Below are positions 45,575 to 53,056 of a DNA stretch of 64,000 bases, piece after piece. Each line of letters starts with the position of its first letter. The first letter of the stretch is position 1. A program made the position numbers and the translations under genes. The stretch lies in assembly GCF_028682635.1 (NCBI RefSeq), contig NZ_JANHLK010000022.1, positions 37,827 to 101,826 of the forward strand, read 5' to 3'. The notes under the pieces are model-generated. The model searched no databases. It was not told the DNA's origin and was given only the letters and a program-made list of their open reading frames with translations. Source of the DNA: Pseudomonas putida (GTDB lineage: Bacteria > Pseudomonadota > Gammaproteobacteria > Pseudomonadales > Pseudomonadaceae).

Positions 45575-46336
45575 TCAGTCCATGTTCGGAATGTCGGCAA
45601 GTGCGTTTTTGGCGGTAGCGCCGATTTTATCAAGAACAGCTTGACGTATCCCCGCATAAACGTCCACGTTGAGGTATACGGCCTGTGCGGCTGTTTTTAT
45701 TCTTGTTTCCTGGGTTGTTGACTTCCACCAAAGAATACCTCGACTGCTTTCACGTACGTTCAGGGTATTGCAGTTAAGAATCATCATTGGGTAGCCTTCC
45801 TTGGTCTCCCATATCGGTGACATGTCAAATTTTGCGTCAGATCCGACATTGGCTGTACCGTTATAAATATCAACCAGGCCGTCACTTTGTTTGATTTTTG
45901 CCAAGCCTTTACCAGCCAGTTCCGCTAGTTTTGAAATGTTAGCGCCTACAAAGCCTTGCATCACATACAGAGCCACGGTGTCCATTGTCAAACCGCTACG
46001 TTTAATTGTCTGCTCTTTTAATTGTGAGGCTTGGGTAATCCAGCCGAGCTTTTGCAAAGTGTCGACGTAATACTTGTACCACTGGTATAGCTCTTTTTGC
46101 GGGTCGTAAAGTTTAGTGGCTGCATGTTGTACTAATTGCTTGCAGCTATTGACGTCTCTACGATTTTGTTCGCCAGTGCCCGCCATGAATAGGTTGACCA
46201 TTTCATTTCCAACGGTTCCGCTTGGCTTGTTTGGATCAATCGGAACGTCAGGTGCGAAAGCTCGAATGGTTGGCATGCTGGCTGCGGGCAGAGGAGGCAG
46301 AGAGTCCAGAAGTTCAAGTCTTTGTTCGATGTGCAT
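45575..46336 (-). CDS. Unknown protein, first gene of an AT-rich pair
   Basis: 253 residues with a good ribosome site (AAAGGA eight bases before ATG 46336). It starts MHIEQRLELLDSLPPLPAAS. A helical first half (QLVQHAATKLYDPQKELYQW; YYVDTLQKLGWITQASQLKE) leads to a hydrophobic central stretch (TVALYVMQGFVGANISKLAE). The second half looks like beta strands (MSPIWETKEGYPMMILNCNT; GILWWKSTTQETRIKTAAQA). There is no signal peptide. The helical-then-beta layout could suit a secreted or membrane-acting effector, but no motif proves it. Its base composition matches its partner gene and not the surroundings. Confidence 0.65.
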   Translation of the reverse strand: MHIEQRLELLDSLPPLPAASMPTIRAFAPDVPIDPNKPSGTVGNEMVNLFMAGTGEQNRRDVNSCKQLVQHAATKLYDPQKELYQWYKYYVDTLQKLGWITQASQLKEQTIKRSGLTMDTVALYVMQGFVGANISKLAELAGKGLAKIKQSDGLVDIYNGTANVGSDAKFDMSPIWETKEGYPMMILNCNTLNVRESSRGILWWKSTTQETRIKTAAQAVYLNVDVYAGIRQAVLDKIGATAKNALADIPNMD

Positions 46337-46552
46337 GTCTATAGTCCTTTATAGTTTTTGAACAGAGTGTTTGTCTGTTGGTTCAATATAAAGAACTACG
46401 TGTTGATGTCTAGCGAGTCTTTGTAACTCTATGCTGTTAGTTTTTTATGCGGGTGCAGCAGGTGGTGAAGTAAACTTTGTGGAGGGTTTGAGCAAGGCTG
46501 TCTAGTTGTTGAAGGTTTTTTAATTTTCGTTGTATTCGGTCTGCAGGTTGCA

Positions 46553-47500
46553 CTACGAGTGTGATATTTTATGTCCAGGGGACTCAATGTCCAAGTTGCC
46601 GCCAGGCAATAGTCCGGACATTCGAGCTTCCTCCCGCAACCACGCAAAAAAATCACGCACCGGTGGATGTCGCTCACGTCCCGGTACACACAGTGCGCTG
46701 TAACCGGCACCATCAACCTGGATTTCCCCCCGATAAGCCATCAGCAATCCACTGGCCACGCTTTCTGAAATCAGGATATTACTCGCCAGCACCAGGCCCT
46801 GACCGGCAATCGCCGCTTGCAAGGCGTAATGTTCTTCATCGTATTCGCGCACGGTGGGCTGACCCGCCAACCAATCCTCGCCGGACTGTGCGCACCAGGC
46901 TTCCCAGCCATGGGCGTAGAGCTTGGAATTGTGCCAGCGCACGCTGATCAGCGTAGGCGTGTGATGGGCAGCCAAGGCCACTTGTTCCGGCGAGCCGTAA
47001 ACGCCGAAAGACTCATCGAACAGGCAAAGGCCATACAGGTTCGGATAGTCATCGAGGCTGTAGCGCACCACCAGGTCGACACTGGCGTCCTGATGCAGAT
47101 CGATCACTTCGCAATGGGTGTCCAGGCGCAGGCTGATGTTGGGGTGTCGAGCATAGAATCGGCCCAGGCGCGGCACCAGCCACAGGGCGGCGAAGGCGGC
47201 GGTGGTGGAGATCGTCAGGTTCGTGCCGCTGCGGTGCGGACGCAGGGTGTCGACGCTTTGCGCCACTTCCAGCAAGGCGCCGTGCAGGCTGTGGAACAGC
47301 CGTTCGCCACCTTCGGTCAGGCGCACCTGGCGTGGCAAGCGTTCGAATAGCGCCACACCCAGCCAACTCTCGAGCGAGCGGATCTGGTGAGACACTGCCG
47401 TTGGAGTCACTGAAAGCTCCTCGGCGGCGGCCTTGAAACTCAGCAGGCGCGAGGCGGATTCGAAAGCGCGCAGGGCGGTCAATGGCAATGAGGCAAACAT
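46553..47500 (-). CDS. LysR-family regulator, GcvA-like, divergent from the azoreductase
   Basis: 315 residues. The helix-turn-helix LSFKAAAEELSVTPTAVSHQ lies near 20-40, and the effector domain starts near 90 (TNLTISTTAAFAALWLVPRL). The GcvA-like subgroup is recognised by AFESASRLLSFKAAAEELSV. It is divergent from azoR, with a perfect inverted repeat in between, so control of the azoR-SMR pair plus autoregulation is the natural reading. A 20-residue tail extends beyond the usual length. Confidence 0.88.
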   Translation of the reverse strand: MFASLPLTALRAFESASRLLSFKAAAEELSVTPTAVSHQIRSLESWLGVALFERLPRQVRLTEGGERLFHSLHGALLEVAQSVDTLRPHRSGTNLTISTTAAFAALWLVPRLGRFYARHPNISLRLDTHCEVIDLHQDASVDLVVRYSLDDYPNLYGLCLFDESFGVYGSPEQVALAAHHTPTLISVRWHNSKLYAHGWEAWCAQSGEDWLAGQPTVREYDEEHYALQAAIAGQGLVLASNILISESVASGLLMAYRGEIQVDGAGYSALCVPGRERHPPVRDFFAWLREEARMSGLLPGGNLDIESPGHKISHS

Positions 47501-47511
47501 GATATCTCCAT

Positions 47512-47530
47512 GGATGAAATAGATTCATCC
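47512..47530. promoter_or_regulatory. LysR-type operator between the regulator and azoR
   Basis: GGATGAA-ATAGA-TTCATCC: perfect 7-bp arms that contain the T-N11-A core of LysR boxes. It lies 12-30 bases before the regulator start and about 90 bases before azoR, well placed for autorepression and activation of azoR. Confidence 0.6.
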
Positions 47531-47619
47531 GGACTGACTTTTGTTCAGTTGTAGTGGGCAGCAGTGAGTTACAAGCTGCAAGCCACCCGCAATTTGAGTT
47601 TAGTCCCAAGGAGAGTCAG

Positions 47620-48258
47620 ATGAGCACAGTTCTTGCGATTCATGCCAGTCCACGAGGGGATCGTTCGCACTCCCGGCGTTTGGCGGAAGTGTTTCTGTCG
47701 GCCTGGCAGGCCCGTCACCCGCAATCGAAGCTGACCCGCCGCGAAGTCGGCCGAGCGTTGATCCCACCGGTCAACGAAGCGTTCGTGGCCGCCGCGTTCT
47801 ATCCCGAACCCGACGCGCGGCCCCTGTCGATGCAAGCGGATCTGGCATTCAGCGACACGCTGGTCGGCGAGTTGCTCGGACATGACGTGCTGGTGATTTC
47901 CACGCCGATGCACAATTTCAGCGTGCCCAGCGGCTTGAAAGCCTGGATCGACCAGATCGTGCGGCTCGGGCTGACCTTCAATCACACCCTGGATAACGGC
48001 ATCGCGCAGTACGAGCCACTGGTGCAGGGTAAAAAGGCCTTGATCGTGACCAGTCGCGGCGGTTTCGGCTTCGGTCCGGGCGGCGAGCTGGAGGCAATGA
48101 ACCATGCCGATACGCTGCTGCGCACGGCGCTGGGATTCATCGGCATCACCGATGTCACGGTGGTCGCCGCCGAAGGCGAAGAGTCCGAGACGCGCACGTT
48201 CCAGGTCTCTGCCGCCGAAGCAGAGCAGCGCTTGCTGGCGCTGGCCAGGGAGTTCTAG
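47620..48258 (+). CDS. azoR: FMN-dependent NADH:quinone oxidoreductase / azoreductase
   Basis: 212 residues of flavodoxin-like fold. VLAIHASPRGDRSHSRRLAE is the phosphate-binding loop for FMN. STPMHNFSVPSGLKAWIDQI and TSRGGFGFGPGG are the AzoR flavin signatures. It reduces quinones and azo dyes with NADH by two-electron transfer, protecting against electrophilic quinones. AAGGAG lies six bases before ATG 47620. The stop codon abuts the next start (TAG-ATG), so it is co-transcribed with the SMR transporter gene. Confidence 0.92.
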   Translation: MSTVLAIHASPRGDRSHSRRLAEVFLSAWQARHPQSKLTRREVGRALIPPVNEAFVAAAFYPEPDARPLSMQADLAFSDTLVGELLGHDVLVISTPMHNFSVPSGLKAWIDQIVRLGLTFNHTLDNGIAQYEPLVQGKKALIVTSRGGFGFGPGGELEAMNHADTLLRTALGFIGITDVTVVAAEGEESETRTFQVSAAEAEQRLLALAREF

Positions 48259-48564
48259 ATGGCCTGGCTGTTTTTGCTGATCGCCGCCGGGTTCGAAGTC
48301 ACCTTCGCCATGGGCATGAAGTACGCCGAGGGCTTTACCCGGCTCTGGCCCTCGCTGATGACCATCGTGGCCGCGGTGGGCGGGATTTATTTTTTGACCC
48401 TGGCCATGCGCGAGTTGCCGGTGAGCATCGCCTACCCGATCTGGACCGCCATCGGTTCCCTGGGCACGGTGTTTCTCGGCTTTGCGTTGCTCGGCGAGAG
48501 CCTGACCGCGGTCAAGCTGCTGTCGGTCGGGCTGATCGTGGCGGGTGTGGTGGGACTGAAGTAG
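48259..48564 (+). CDS. SMR-family efflux protein, Gdx/SugE-like
   Basis: 101 residues with four membrane helices. The essential Glu13 is present in MAWLFLLIAAGFEVTFAMGM. GFTRLWPS and IAYPIWTAIGSLGTVFLGF resemble the Gdx (SugE) branch, which exports guanidinium, more than the EmrE branch. A quaternary-ammonium substrate is also possible. It begins on the base after the azoR stop and so is probably regulated by the divergent LysR protein. Confidence 0.85.
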   Translation: MAWLFLLIAAGFEVTFAMGMKYAEGFTRLWPSLMTIVAAVGGIYFLTLAMRELPVSIAYPIWTAIGSLGTVFLGFALLGESLTAVKLLSVGLIVAGVVGLK

Positions 48565-48672
48565 GGCGGATGTCCTAGACTGGTCGTCGGTTTGTCATGT
48601 TCGCTGGCGAAGCTTGGCGGATGTCTTGCATCCGCCATGCATCACCTCACCGATCACAAGGATGTTTCGCCC

Positions 48673-49563
48673 ATGTCGCAAGGTTCGGCCACGCGTTACC
48701 CATTGGTGCTGGTCCCGGGAATGCTCGGGTTCATCCGTTTGGTGCTTTATCCGTACTGGTACGGGATCGCCGAGGCATTGCGCCGTGGTGGTGCGGTGGT
48801 GTTTGCGGTGCAGGTTTCGCCGCTCAACTCCGATGATGTGCGCGGTGAGCAACTGCTGGCGCGGATCGAGGAGATTCTGCGCGAGACCGGTGCCGGGAAG
48901 GTCAACCTGATTGGCCACAGCCAGGGCTCGCTGACCGCCCGCTACGCAGCAGCCAAACGCCCGGATCTGATCGCCTCGGTGACCTCGGTGGCGGGGCCCA
49001 ATCATGGTTCGGAACTGGCGGACTATCTGCACAAGCACTATCCGCATGACAGTGCCATGGGGCGGCTGGTGAGCTTTTTCATACGGTGCGTCGCGGCGCT
49101 GATGTGCCTGCTGGAAACCGGCTATCGCGGACCGAAGTTGCCTGTGGATATCCACGCTTCCCATCATTCGCTCACCACTGAGGGCGTGGCGCTGTTCAAT
49201 CAACGTTATCCACAGGGGCTGCCTGAAACCTGGGGCGGGCAGGGGCCGGAACAGGTGAACGGCGTGCGTTACTATTCCTGGTCCGGGACCTTGCAGCCGG
49301 GCAAGACCGATCGCGGGCGCAACCTGTTGGACGGTACCAACCGCAGTTGTCGTTTGTTTGCCAGAACCTTCGTTCGCGAGGCCGGGCATTGCGACGGGAT
49401 GGTCGGGCGGTATTCCTCGCACCTGGGGACGGTGATTGGCGACGAGTATCCGTTGGACCATTTCGACATCGTCAATCAGTCGTTGGGGCTGGTGGGGAAG
49501 GGGGCGGAGCCGATCCGATTGTTTGTCGAGCATGCGGCTCGGTTAAAGGCTGCCGGTTTATAA
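48673..49563 (+). CDS. Triacylglycerol lipase of the Pseudomonas family I type
   Basis: 296 residues, alpha/beta hydrolase. The nucleophile elbow is GHSQG with Ser83. SVTSVAGPNHGSELADYL and HCDGMVGRYSSHLG with DEYPLDHFDIVNQSLG match family I.1/I.2 lipases, including the calcium-site aspartate and catalytic histidine region. Unusually, no signal peptide precedes the mature-like start MSQGSATRYPLVLVPGMLG, and no lipase-specific foldase gene is adjacent. An alternative ATG at 48637 adds 12 residues but still no signal. It may be an intracellular esterase, or exported by another route. Confidence 0.82.
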   Translation: MSQGSATRYPLVLVPGMLGFIRLVLYPYWYGIAEALRRGGAVVFAVQVSPLNSDDVRGEQLLARIEEILRETGAGKVNLIGHSQGSLTARYAAAKRPDLIASVTSVAGPNHGSELADYLHKHYPHDSAMGRLVSFFIRCVAALMCLLETGYRGPKLPVDIHASHHSLTTEGVALFNQRYPQGLPETWGGQGPEQVNGVRYYSWSGTLQPGKTDRGRNLLDGTNRSCRLFARTFVREAGHCDGMVGRYSSHLGTVIGDEYPLDHFDIVNQSLGLVGKGAEPIRLFVEHAARLKAAGL

Positions 49564-49640
49564 GATCAAAATCAAAAGATCGCAGCCTGCGGCAGCTCCT
49601 ACAGGGGGAATGCGTTCCCGCAGGCTGCGACCTTTTTGGC
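49562..49640. repeat. REP elements after the lipase gene
   Basis: Complete reverse arm (AGATCGCAGCCTGCGGCAGC then TCCTACA) and a truncated forward arm (GCAGGCTGCGACCTTTTTGG), between the convergent lipase and EamA genes. Confidence 0.75.
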
Positions 49641-50528
49641 TCAGGCAACGCTGACCTTGCGGCCCAATACGGTGGTCCAGCGCTCGGAAAGAATCACCCC
49701 GCCCAACGTCAACATCCCGCCCACCAGGTGATAAAGCGTCAACTGCTCATGCAGCACCACCGCCGCAATCAGCGCGGTAATCAACGGCAGTAAATTGAAG
49801 AACAGCGTGGTCCGGCTCGGCCCCAAACGTACCACGGCCTGCATCCACGCCAGCGGTGCGACCATCGAGGCCAGCAGGCAGGCGTAAAGCACCAAGGGGA
49901 TGTTCTGCAAGGTCAGGCCGGTTTTCGGTGAGGCGAGAAACAGCGGAAACAACACCACCACCGCGACCAGCACCTGCAAGTACAGCAGCACCAATGGCGG
50001 CAAGCGCAGCTGCCATTTTTTCAGCAAGGTGCTGTAGATCGCGTAGGCCAGGGTGGCGATCAGCATCATCGCGTCGCCCAGGTTCACCCCGTGTTCCAGC
50101 AGCACGCCCAGGCTACCGGACGAGACCACCACCAATACCCCGGCAAACGACAGCACCGCACCGGCCAATGCGCCGATAGTCAGGCGTTGGCCGAGGCTGA
50201 TGATCGCCATGGCCAGCGACATCAAAGGCATCAACGACAGGATGATGCCCATGTTGGTGGCGGAGGTCAGGCTCGCGGCGAAATACGCCAGGCTTTGATA
50301 AACCGCCATGCCGAGCACGCCGAGGACAAAGATCTTGCCCAGGTTCGGGCGAATGGACGGCCAGTGGGCAATCACCGGTTTGAGCATGAAGGGCGTGAAC
50401 AACAAGCCGGCCAGGAGCCAGCGGTAGAATCCGATCTCGGCGGGGAATATCGCCCCGGCCGACATTTTGGTGATGACGGTGTTGCCGGCCCAGATGAAAA
50501 TGGCCAGCAGGGGATAAGCGTATTGCAT
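49641..50528 (-). CDS. DMT-superfamily transporter with two EamA domains
   Basis: 295 residues with ten predicted membrane helices in two EamA repeats. The N-terminal repeat begins YPLLAIFIWAGNTVITKMSA and the second begins near 150 with DAMMLIATLAYAIYSTLLKK. A basic tail follows helix 10. These proteins usually export amino acids or metabolites; the substrate cannot be inferred. It is divergent from an AraC regulator with a palindrome between them, so it is probably that regulator's target. Confidence 0.88.
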   Translation of the reverse strand: MQYAYPLLAIFIWAGNTVITKMSAGAIFPAEIGFYRWLLAGLLFTPFMLKPVIAHWPSIRPNLGKIFVLGVLGMAVYQSLAYFAASLTSATNMGIILSLMPLMSLAMAIISLGQRLTIGALAGAVLSFAGVLVVVSSGSLGVLLEHGVNLGDAMMLIATLAYAIYSTLLKKWQLRLPPLVLLYLQVLVAVVVLFPLFLASPKTGLTLQNIPLVLYACLLASMVAPLAWMQAVVRLGPSRTTLFFNLLPLITALIAAVVLHEQLTLYHLVGGMLTLGGVILSERWTTVLGRKVSVA

Positions 50529-50536
50529 GGGGAAAA

Positions 50537-50573
50537 CCAGAACGTTGATAAGGGGTAATTATCCCTTGTCTGG
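50537..50573. promoter_or_regulatory. Candidate operator between eamA-like and araC-like genes
   Basis: AAGGGGTAATTATCCCTT (50550-50567) is an 18-bp palindrome with one mismatched pair, nested between outer arms CCAGA and TCTGG. It lies about 22 bases before the EamA start codon and could bind the divergently encoded AraC protein. Confidence 0.45.
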
Positions 50574-50623
50574 TTACAGGCCTATACTTCAATACAGACA
50601 ACCGACCGCCAATTCCGGACAGC

Positions 50624-51412
50624 ATGACCAGTAAACACATCGACCTGCTGGATTTCAGCGAGTTACCCGCCCCGGTGTACTTCCGCTACGCCGATTTCGA
50701 TGCCCATCGCTTTGCCTCGGCGCATCGGCACCCGTGGGGCACGCTGGAGTATTCGGCCCATGGCGTACTGCACATGGAAATCGGCGGCAGTCGCTTCATG
50801 TCACCACCGCAATACGCCGTGTGGGTGCCCCCCGAGACCGAGCACAGCTTCTACAGCAACCAGCCGATCAATTATCGCGCAGTCTGCCTGGCGCCCACCC
50901 TTTGCGCTGATCTGCCACAAGAGGCTTGCACCCTGGCCATCAGCGACATCCTCAAGGCAATTCTCAAGGACTTTGCCGCCCGGGACGTGAAGATCCCCAA
51001 GCAGGCCGCGGACCAGCGCCTGGCCCAGGTGTTGGTGGATCAACTGCAGCAAGCACCGGTGCATGAGTGTTATCTGCCCTATGCCAGCAGTAGCCGATTG
51101 CTTGGAGTCCTTGAGGCACTGCAAGCCGAGCCTGGGGATAACCGGCCACTGGCGGACTGGGCCGCGCAGATTCATGTCAGCGAACGCACGCTGGCGCGGC
51201 AGTTTGTCCGCGAGTTGGGCATGAGTTTCGGTGAGTGGCGCCAACGCCTGCGCTTTCTGACGGCGATCGAGGCGCTGGACAGTCACCGCAGCATTCAGGA
51301 CGTCGCCTTCGACCTGGGCTACAGCACCGGCTCGGCGTTCATCGCCATGTTCCAGCGCCAGGCCGGGTGTACGCCGGAGCAGTATCGACGCAGCCACCTG
51401 GAGACAGGATGA
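50624..51412 (+). CDS. AraC-family transcriptional regulator
   Basis: 262 residues. The N-terminal cupin-like effector domain has HRHPWGTLEYSAHGVLHMEI and PPQYAVWVPPETEHSFYSNQ. The C-terminal double helix-turn-helix has WAAQIHVSERTLARQFVREL and IQDVAFDLGYSTGSAFIAMF. The cupin-plus-HTH layout with a histidine-rich N-terminus resembles regulators of neighbouring transporter genes. It probably controls the divergent EamA exporter. Confidence 0.88.
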   Translation: MTSKHIDLLDFSELPAPVYFRYADFDAHRFASAHRHPWGTLEYSAHGVLHMEIGGSRFMSPPQYAVWVPPETEHSFYSNQPINYRAVCLAPTLCADLPQEACTLAISDILKAILKDFAARDVKIPKQAADQRLAQVLVDQLQQAPVHECYLPYASSSRLLGVLEALQAEPGDNRPLADWAAQIHVSERTLARQFVRELGMSFGEWRQRLRFLTAIEALDSHRSIQDVAFDLGYSTGSAFIAMFQRQAGCTPEQYRRSHLETG

Positions 51413-51485
51413 AGGTGTTACAGGTGTTGTCTACACTCCAGTGCAAGACCGTTCCCCCTCGGTGCGGTGACAAGGAGAACACTCC

Positions 51486-51794
51486 ATGACGATGTTGCGC
51501 GCCCCTTTGCTGCTGATCGGTTTGCTCCTGTGTTCCCAAGGTTTTGCCGCCACTGACCAACAGAACAAGATGACCACCTGCAACGCCGACGCCACGGCCA
51601 AAAGCCTCAAGGGCGATGAGCGCAAACTCTTCATGAGCAATTGCCTCAAGGCGACACCGGCGGCCACTGAAACCGTCCCTGCCTTGACGCCACAGCAGGA
51701 GAAAATGAAAACCTGCAATGCCGATGCCACGACCAAGGCCCTCAAGGGCGATGAGCGCAAGGCGTTCATGAGTGATTGCCTGAAGAAAAAATAA
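51486..51794 (+). CDS. psiF: PsiF-repeat protein
   Basis: 102 residues: a signal peptide (MTMLRAPLLLIGLLLCSQGF then AATDQQN) and two PsiF repeats, KMTTCNADATAKSLKGDERK and KMKTCNADATTKALKGDERK, each closing with FMSxCLK. Each repeat has two cysteines about 20 residues apart that could pair in the periplasm. The family is named for phosphate-starvation induction in E. coli; its role is unknown. No Pho box is evident upstream. AAGGAG stands before the ATG. Confidence 0.9.
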   Translation: MTMLRAPLLLIGLLLCSQGFAATDQQNKMTTCNADATAKSLKGDERKLFMSNCLKATPAATETVPALTPQQEKMKTCNADATTKALKGDERKAFMSDCLKKK

Positions 51795-51928
51795 ACACTG
51801 GGCCGGGAATGCGAGCAGCGCAAATAACCGATCACTCTCCGACAAAGGTCGACCCACACATTCCCTAGTGCTGCCATCGGATCGCTGGCAGACTGCCAAT
51901 CCTTTTACGCCGTTCGTTTTGAGGCTGT

Positions 51929-52942
51929 ATGCCAACGTTTTCTCAACGTCATGTGTTGCTGGTCATTAGCTGGGTCATCATCTTTGGCGGACTGCTGCTG
52001 GTGATCCCGCTGCGGTTGTTGCCCAGCCTGCTGGCCGGGTTGCTGGTGTTCGAGCTGGTCAACATGCTCACCCCGCAATTGCAGCGGCTGATCGAAGGCC
52101 GGCGTGCGCGGTGGCTGGCGGTGGCGTTGCTGGGCACATTGGTGGTCAGCGCGTTGACACTGATTTTCGCCGGTGCCATCAGCTTTCTGTTGCACGAAGC
52201 GGAAAACCCCGGGGCTTCCCTCGACAAGTTCATGGGCGTGGTCGATCGCGCGCGCGGGCAATTGCCGCCGTTCATCGATGCCTATCTGCCCGCCAGTGCA
52301 GCGGAGTTTCGCGTGGCGATCGGCGAGTGGGTGAGCAAGCACCTCAGTGACTTGCAGTTGGTGGGCAAGGATGCGGCGCACATGTTCGTGACGTTGCTGA
52401 TCGGCATGGTGCTCGGGGCGATCATTGCCCTGCAACGCATCCCGGACCTGACCAAACGCAAACCGCTGGCCGCGGCCCTGTTCGACCGCCTGCACCTGCT
52501 GGTGCAGGCGTTTCGCAACATCGTGTTCGCGCAGATCAAGATTTCCCTGCTCAACACCTTCTTTACCGGGATTTTCCTCGCGGTGGTGCTGCCGATGTTC
52601 GGCATCAAGCTGCCCCTGACCAAGACCCTGATCGTGCTGACCTTCCTGCTCGGCCTGTTGCCGGTGATCGGCAACCTGATGTCCAACACGCTGATCACGA
52701 TCGTCGGCCTGTCGCTGTCGATCTGGGTGGCGCTGGCCGCGCTGGGCTACCTGATTGTCATCCACAAGCTCGAGTATTTTCTCAACGCGCGGATCGTCGG
52801 TGGGCAGATCAGTGCCAAGTCCTGGGAGTTGCTCCTGGCAATGCTGGTGTTCGAAGCCGCGTTCGGCCTGCCGGGGGTGGTGGCAGGGCCGATTTATTAT
52901 GCGTACCTGAAGAGCGAGTTGAAGCAGGTGGGGATGGTTTGA
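51929..52942 (+). CDS. AI-2E (PerM) family membrane protein
   Basis: 337 residues with seven to eight membrane segments. The first cluster covers about 8-45 and 65-95. An amphipathic helical region occupies about 100-200, and the remaining segments lie at about 200-325, including LVQAFRNIVFAQIKISLLNT and GLPGVVAGPIYYAYLKSEL near the end. The family includes the TqsA autoinducer exporter and sodium/proton antiporters, so the annotation gives no certain substrate. It is monocistronic and followed by a REP pair. Confidence 0.85.
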   Translation: MPTFSQRHVLLVISWVIIFGGLLLVIPLRLLPSLLAGLLVFELVNMLTPQLQRLIEGRRARWLAVALLGTLVVSALTLIFAGAISFLLHEAENPGASLDKFMGVVDRARGQLPPFIDAYLPASAAEFRVAIGEWVSKHLSDLQLVGKDAAHMFVTLLIGMVLGAIIALQRIPDLTKRKPLAAALFDRLHLLVQAFRNIVFAQIKISLLNTFFTGIFLAVVLPMFGIKLPLTKTLIVLTFLLGLLPVIGNLMSNTLITIVGLSLSIWVALAALGYLIVIHKLEYFLNARIVGGQISAKSWELLLAMLVFEAAFGLPGVVAGPIYYAYLKSELKQVGMV

Positions 52943-52971
52943 TCCGAGAGATGTAGCGCCTGATCTGACGC

Positions 52972-53037
52972 CATCGCCAGCAGGCTAGCTCCCACATTGG
53001 AATGCATTTCACTGTGGGAGCTAGCCTGCTGGCGATG
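52972..53037. repeat. REP-like long palindrome
   Basis: CATCGCCAGCAGGCTAGCTC and its exact complement, with GTGGGAGC-type inner ends and a 14-base centre. The core differs from the other REPs (CTAGCCTGCTGGCGATG), so this is a third variant. It lies between convergent genes. Confidence 0.88.
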
Positions 53038-53056
53038 GGGGCGACTCGGTTTCGGA

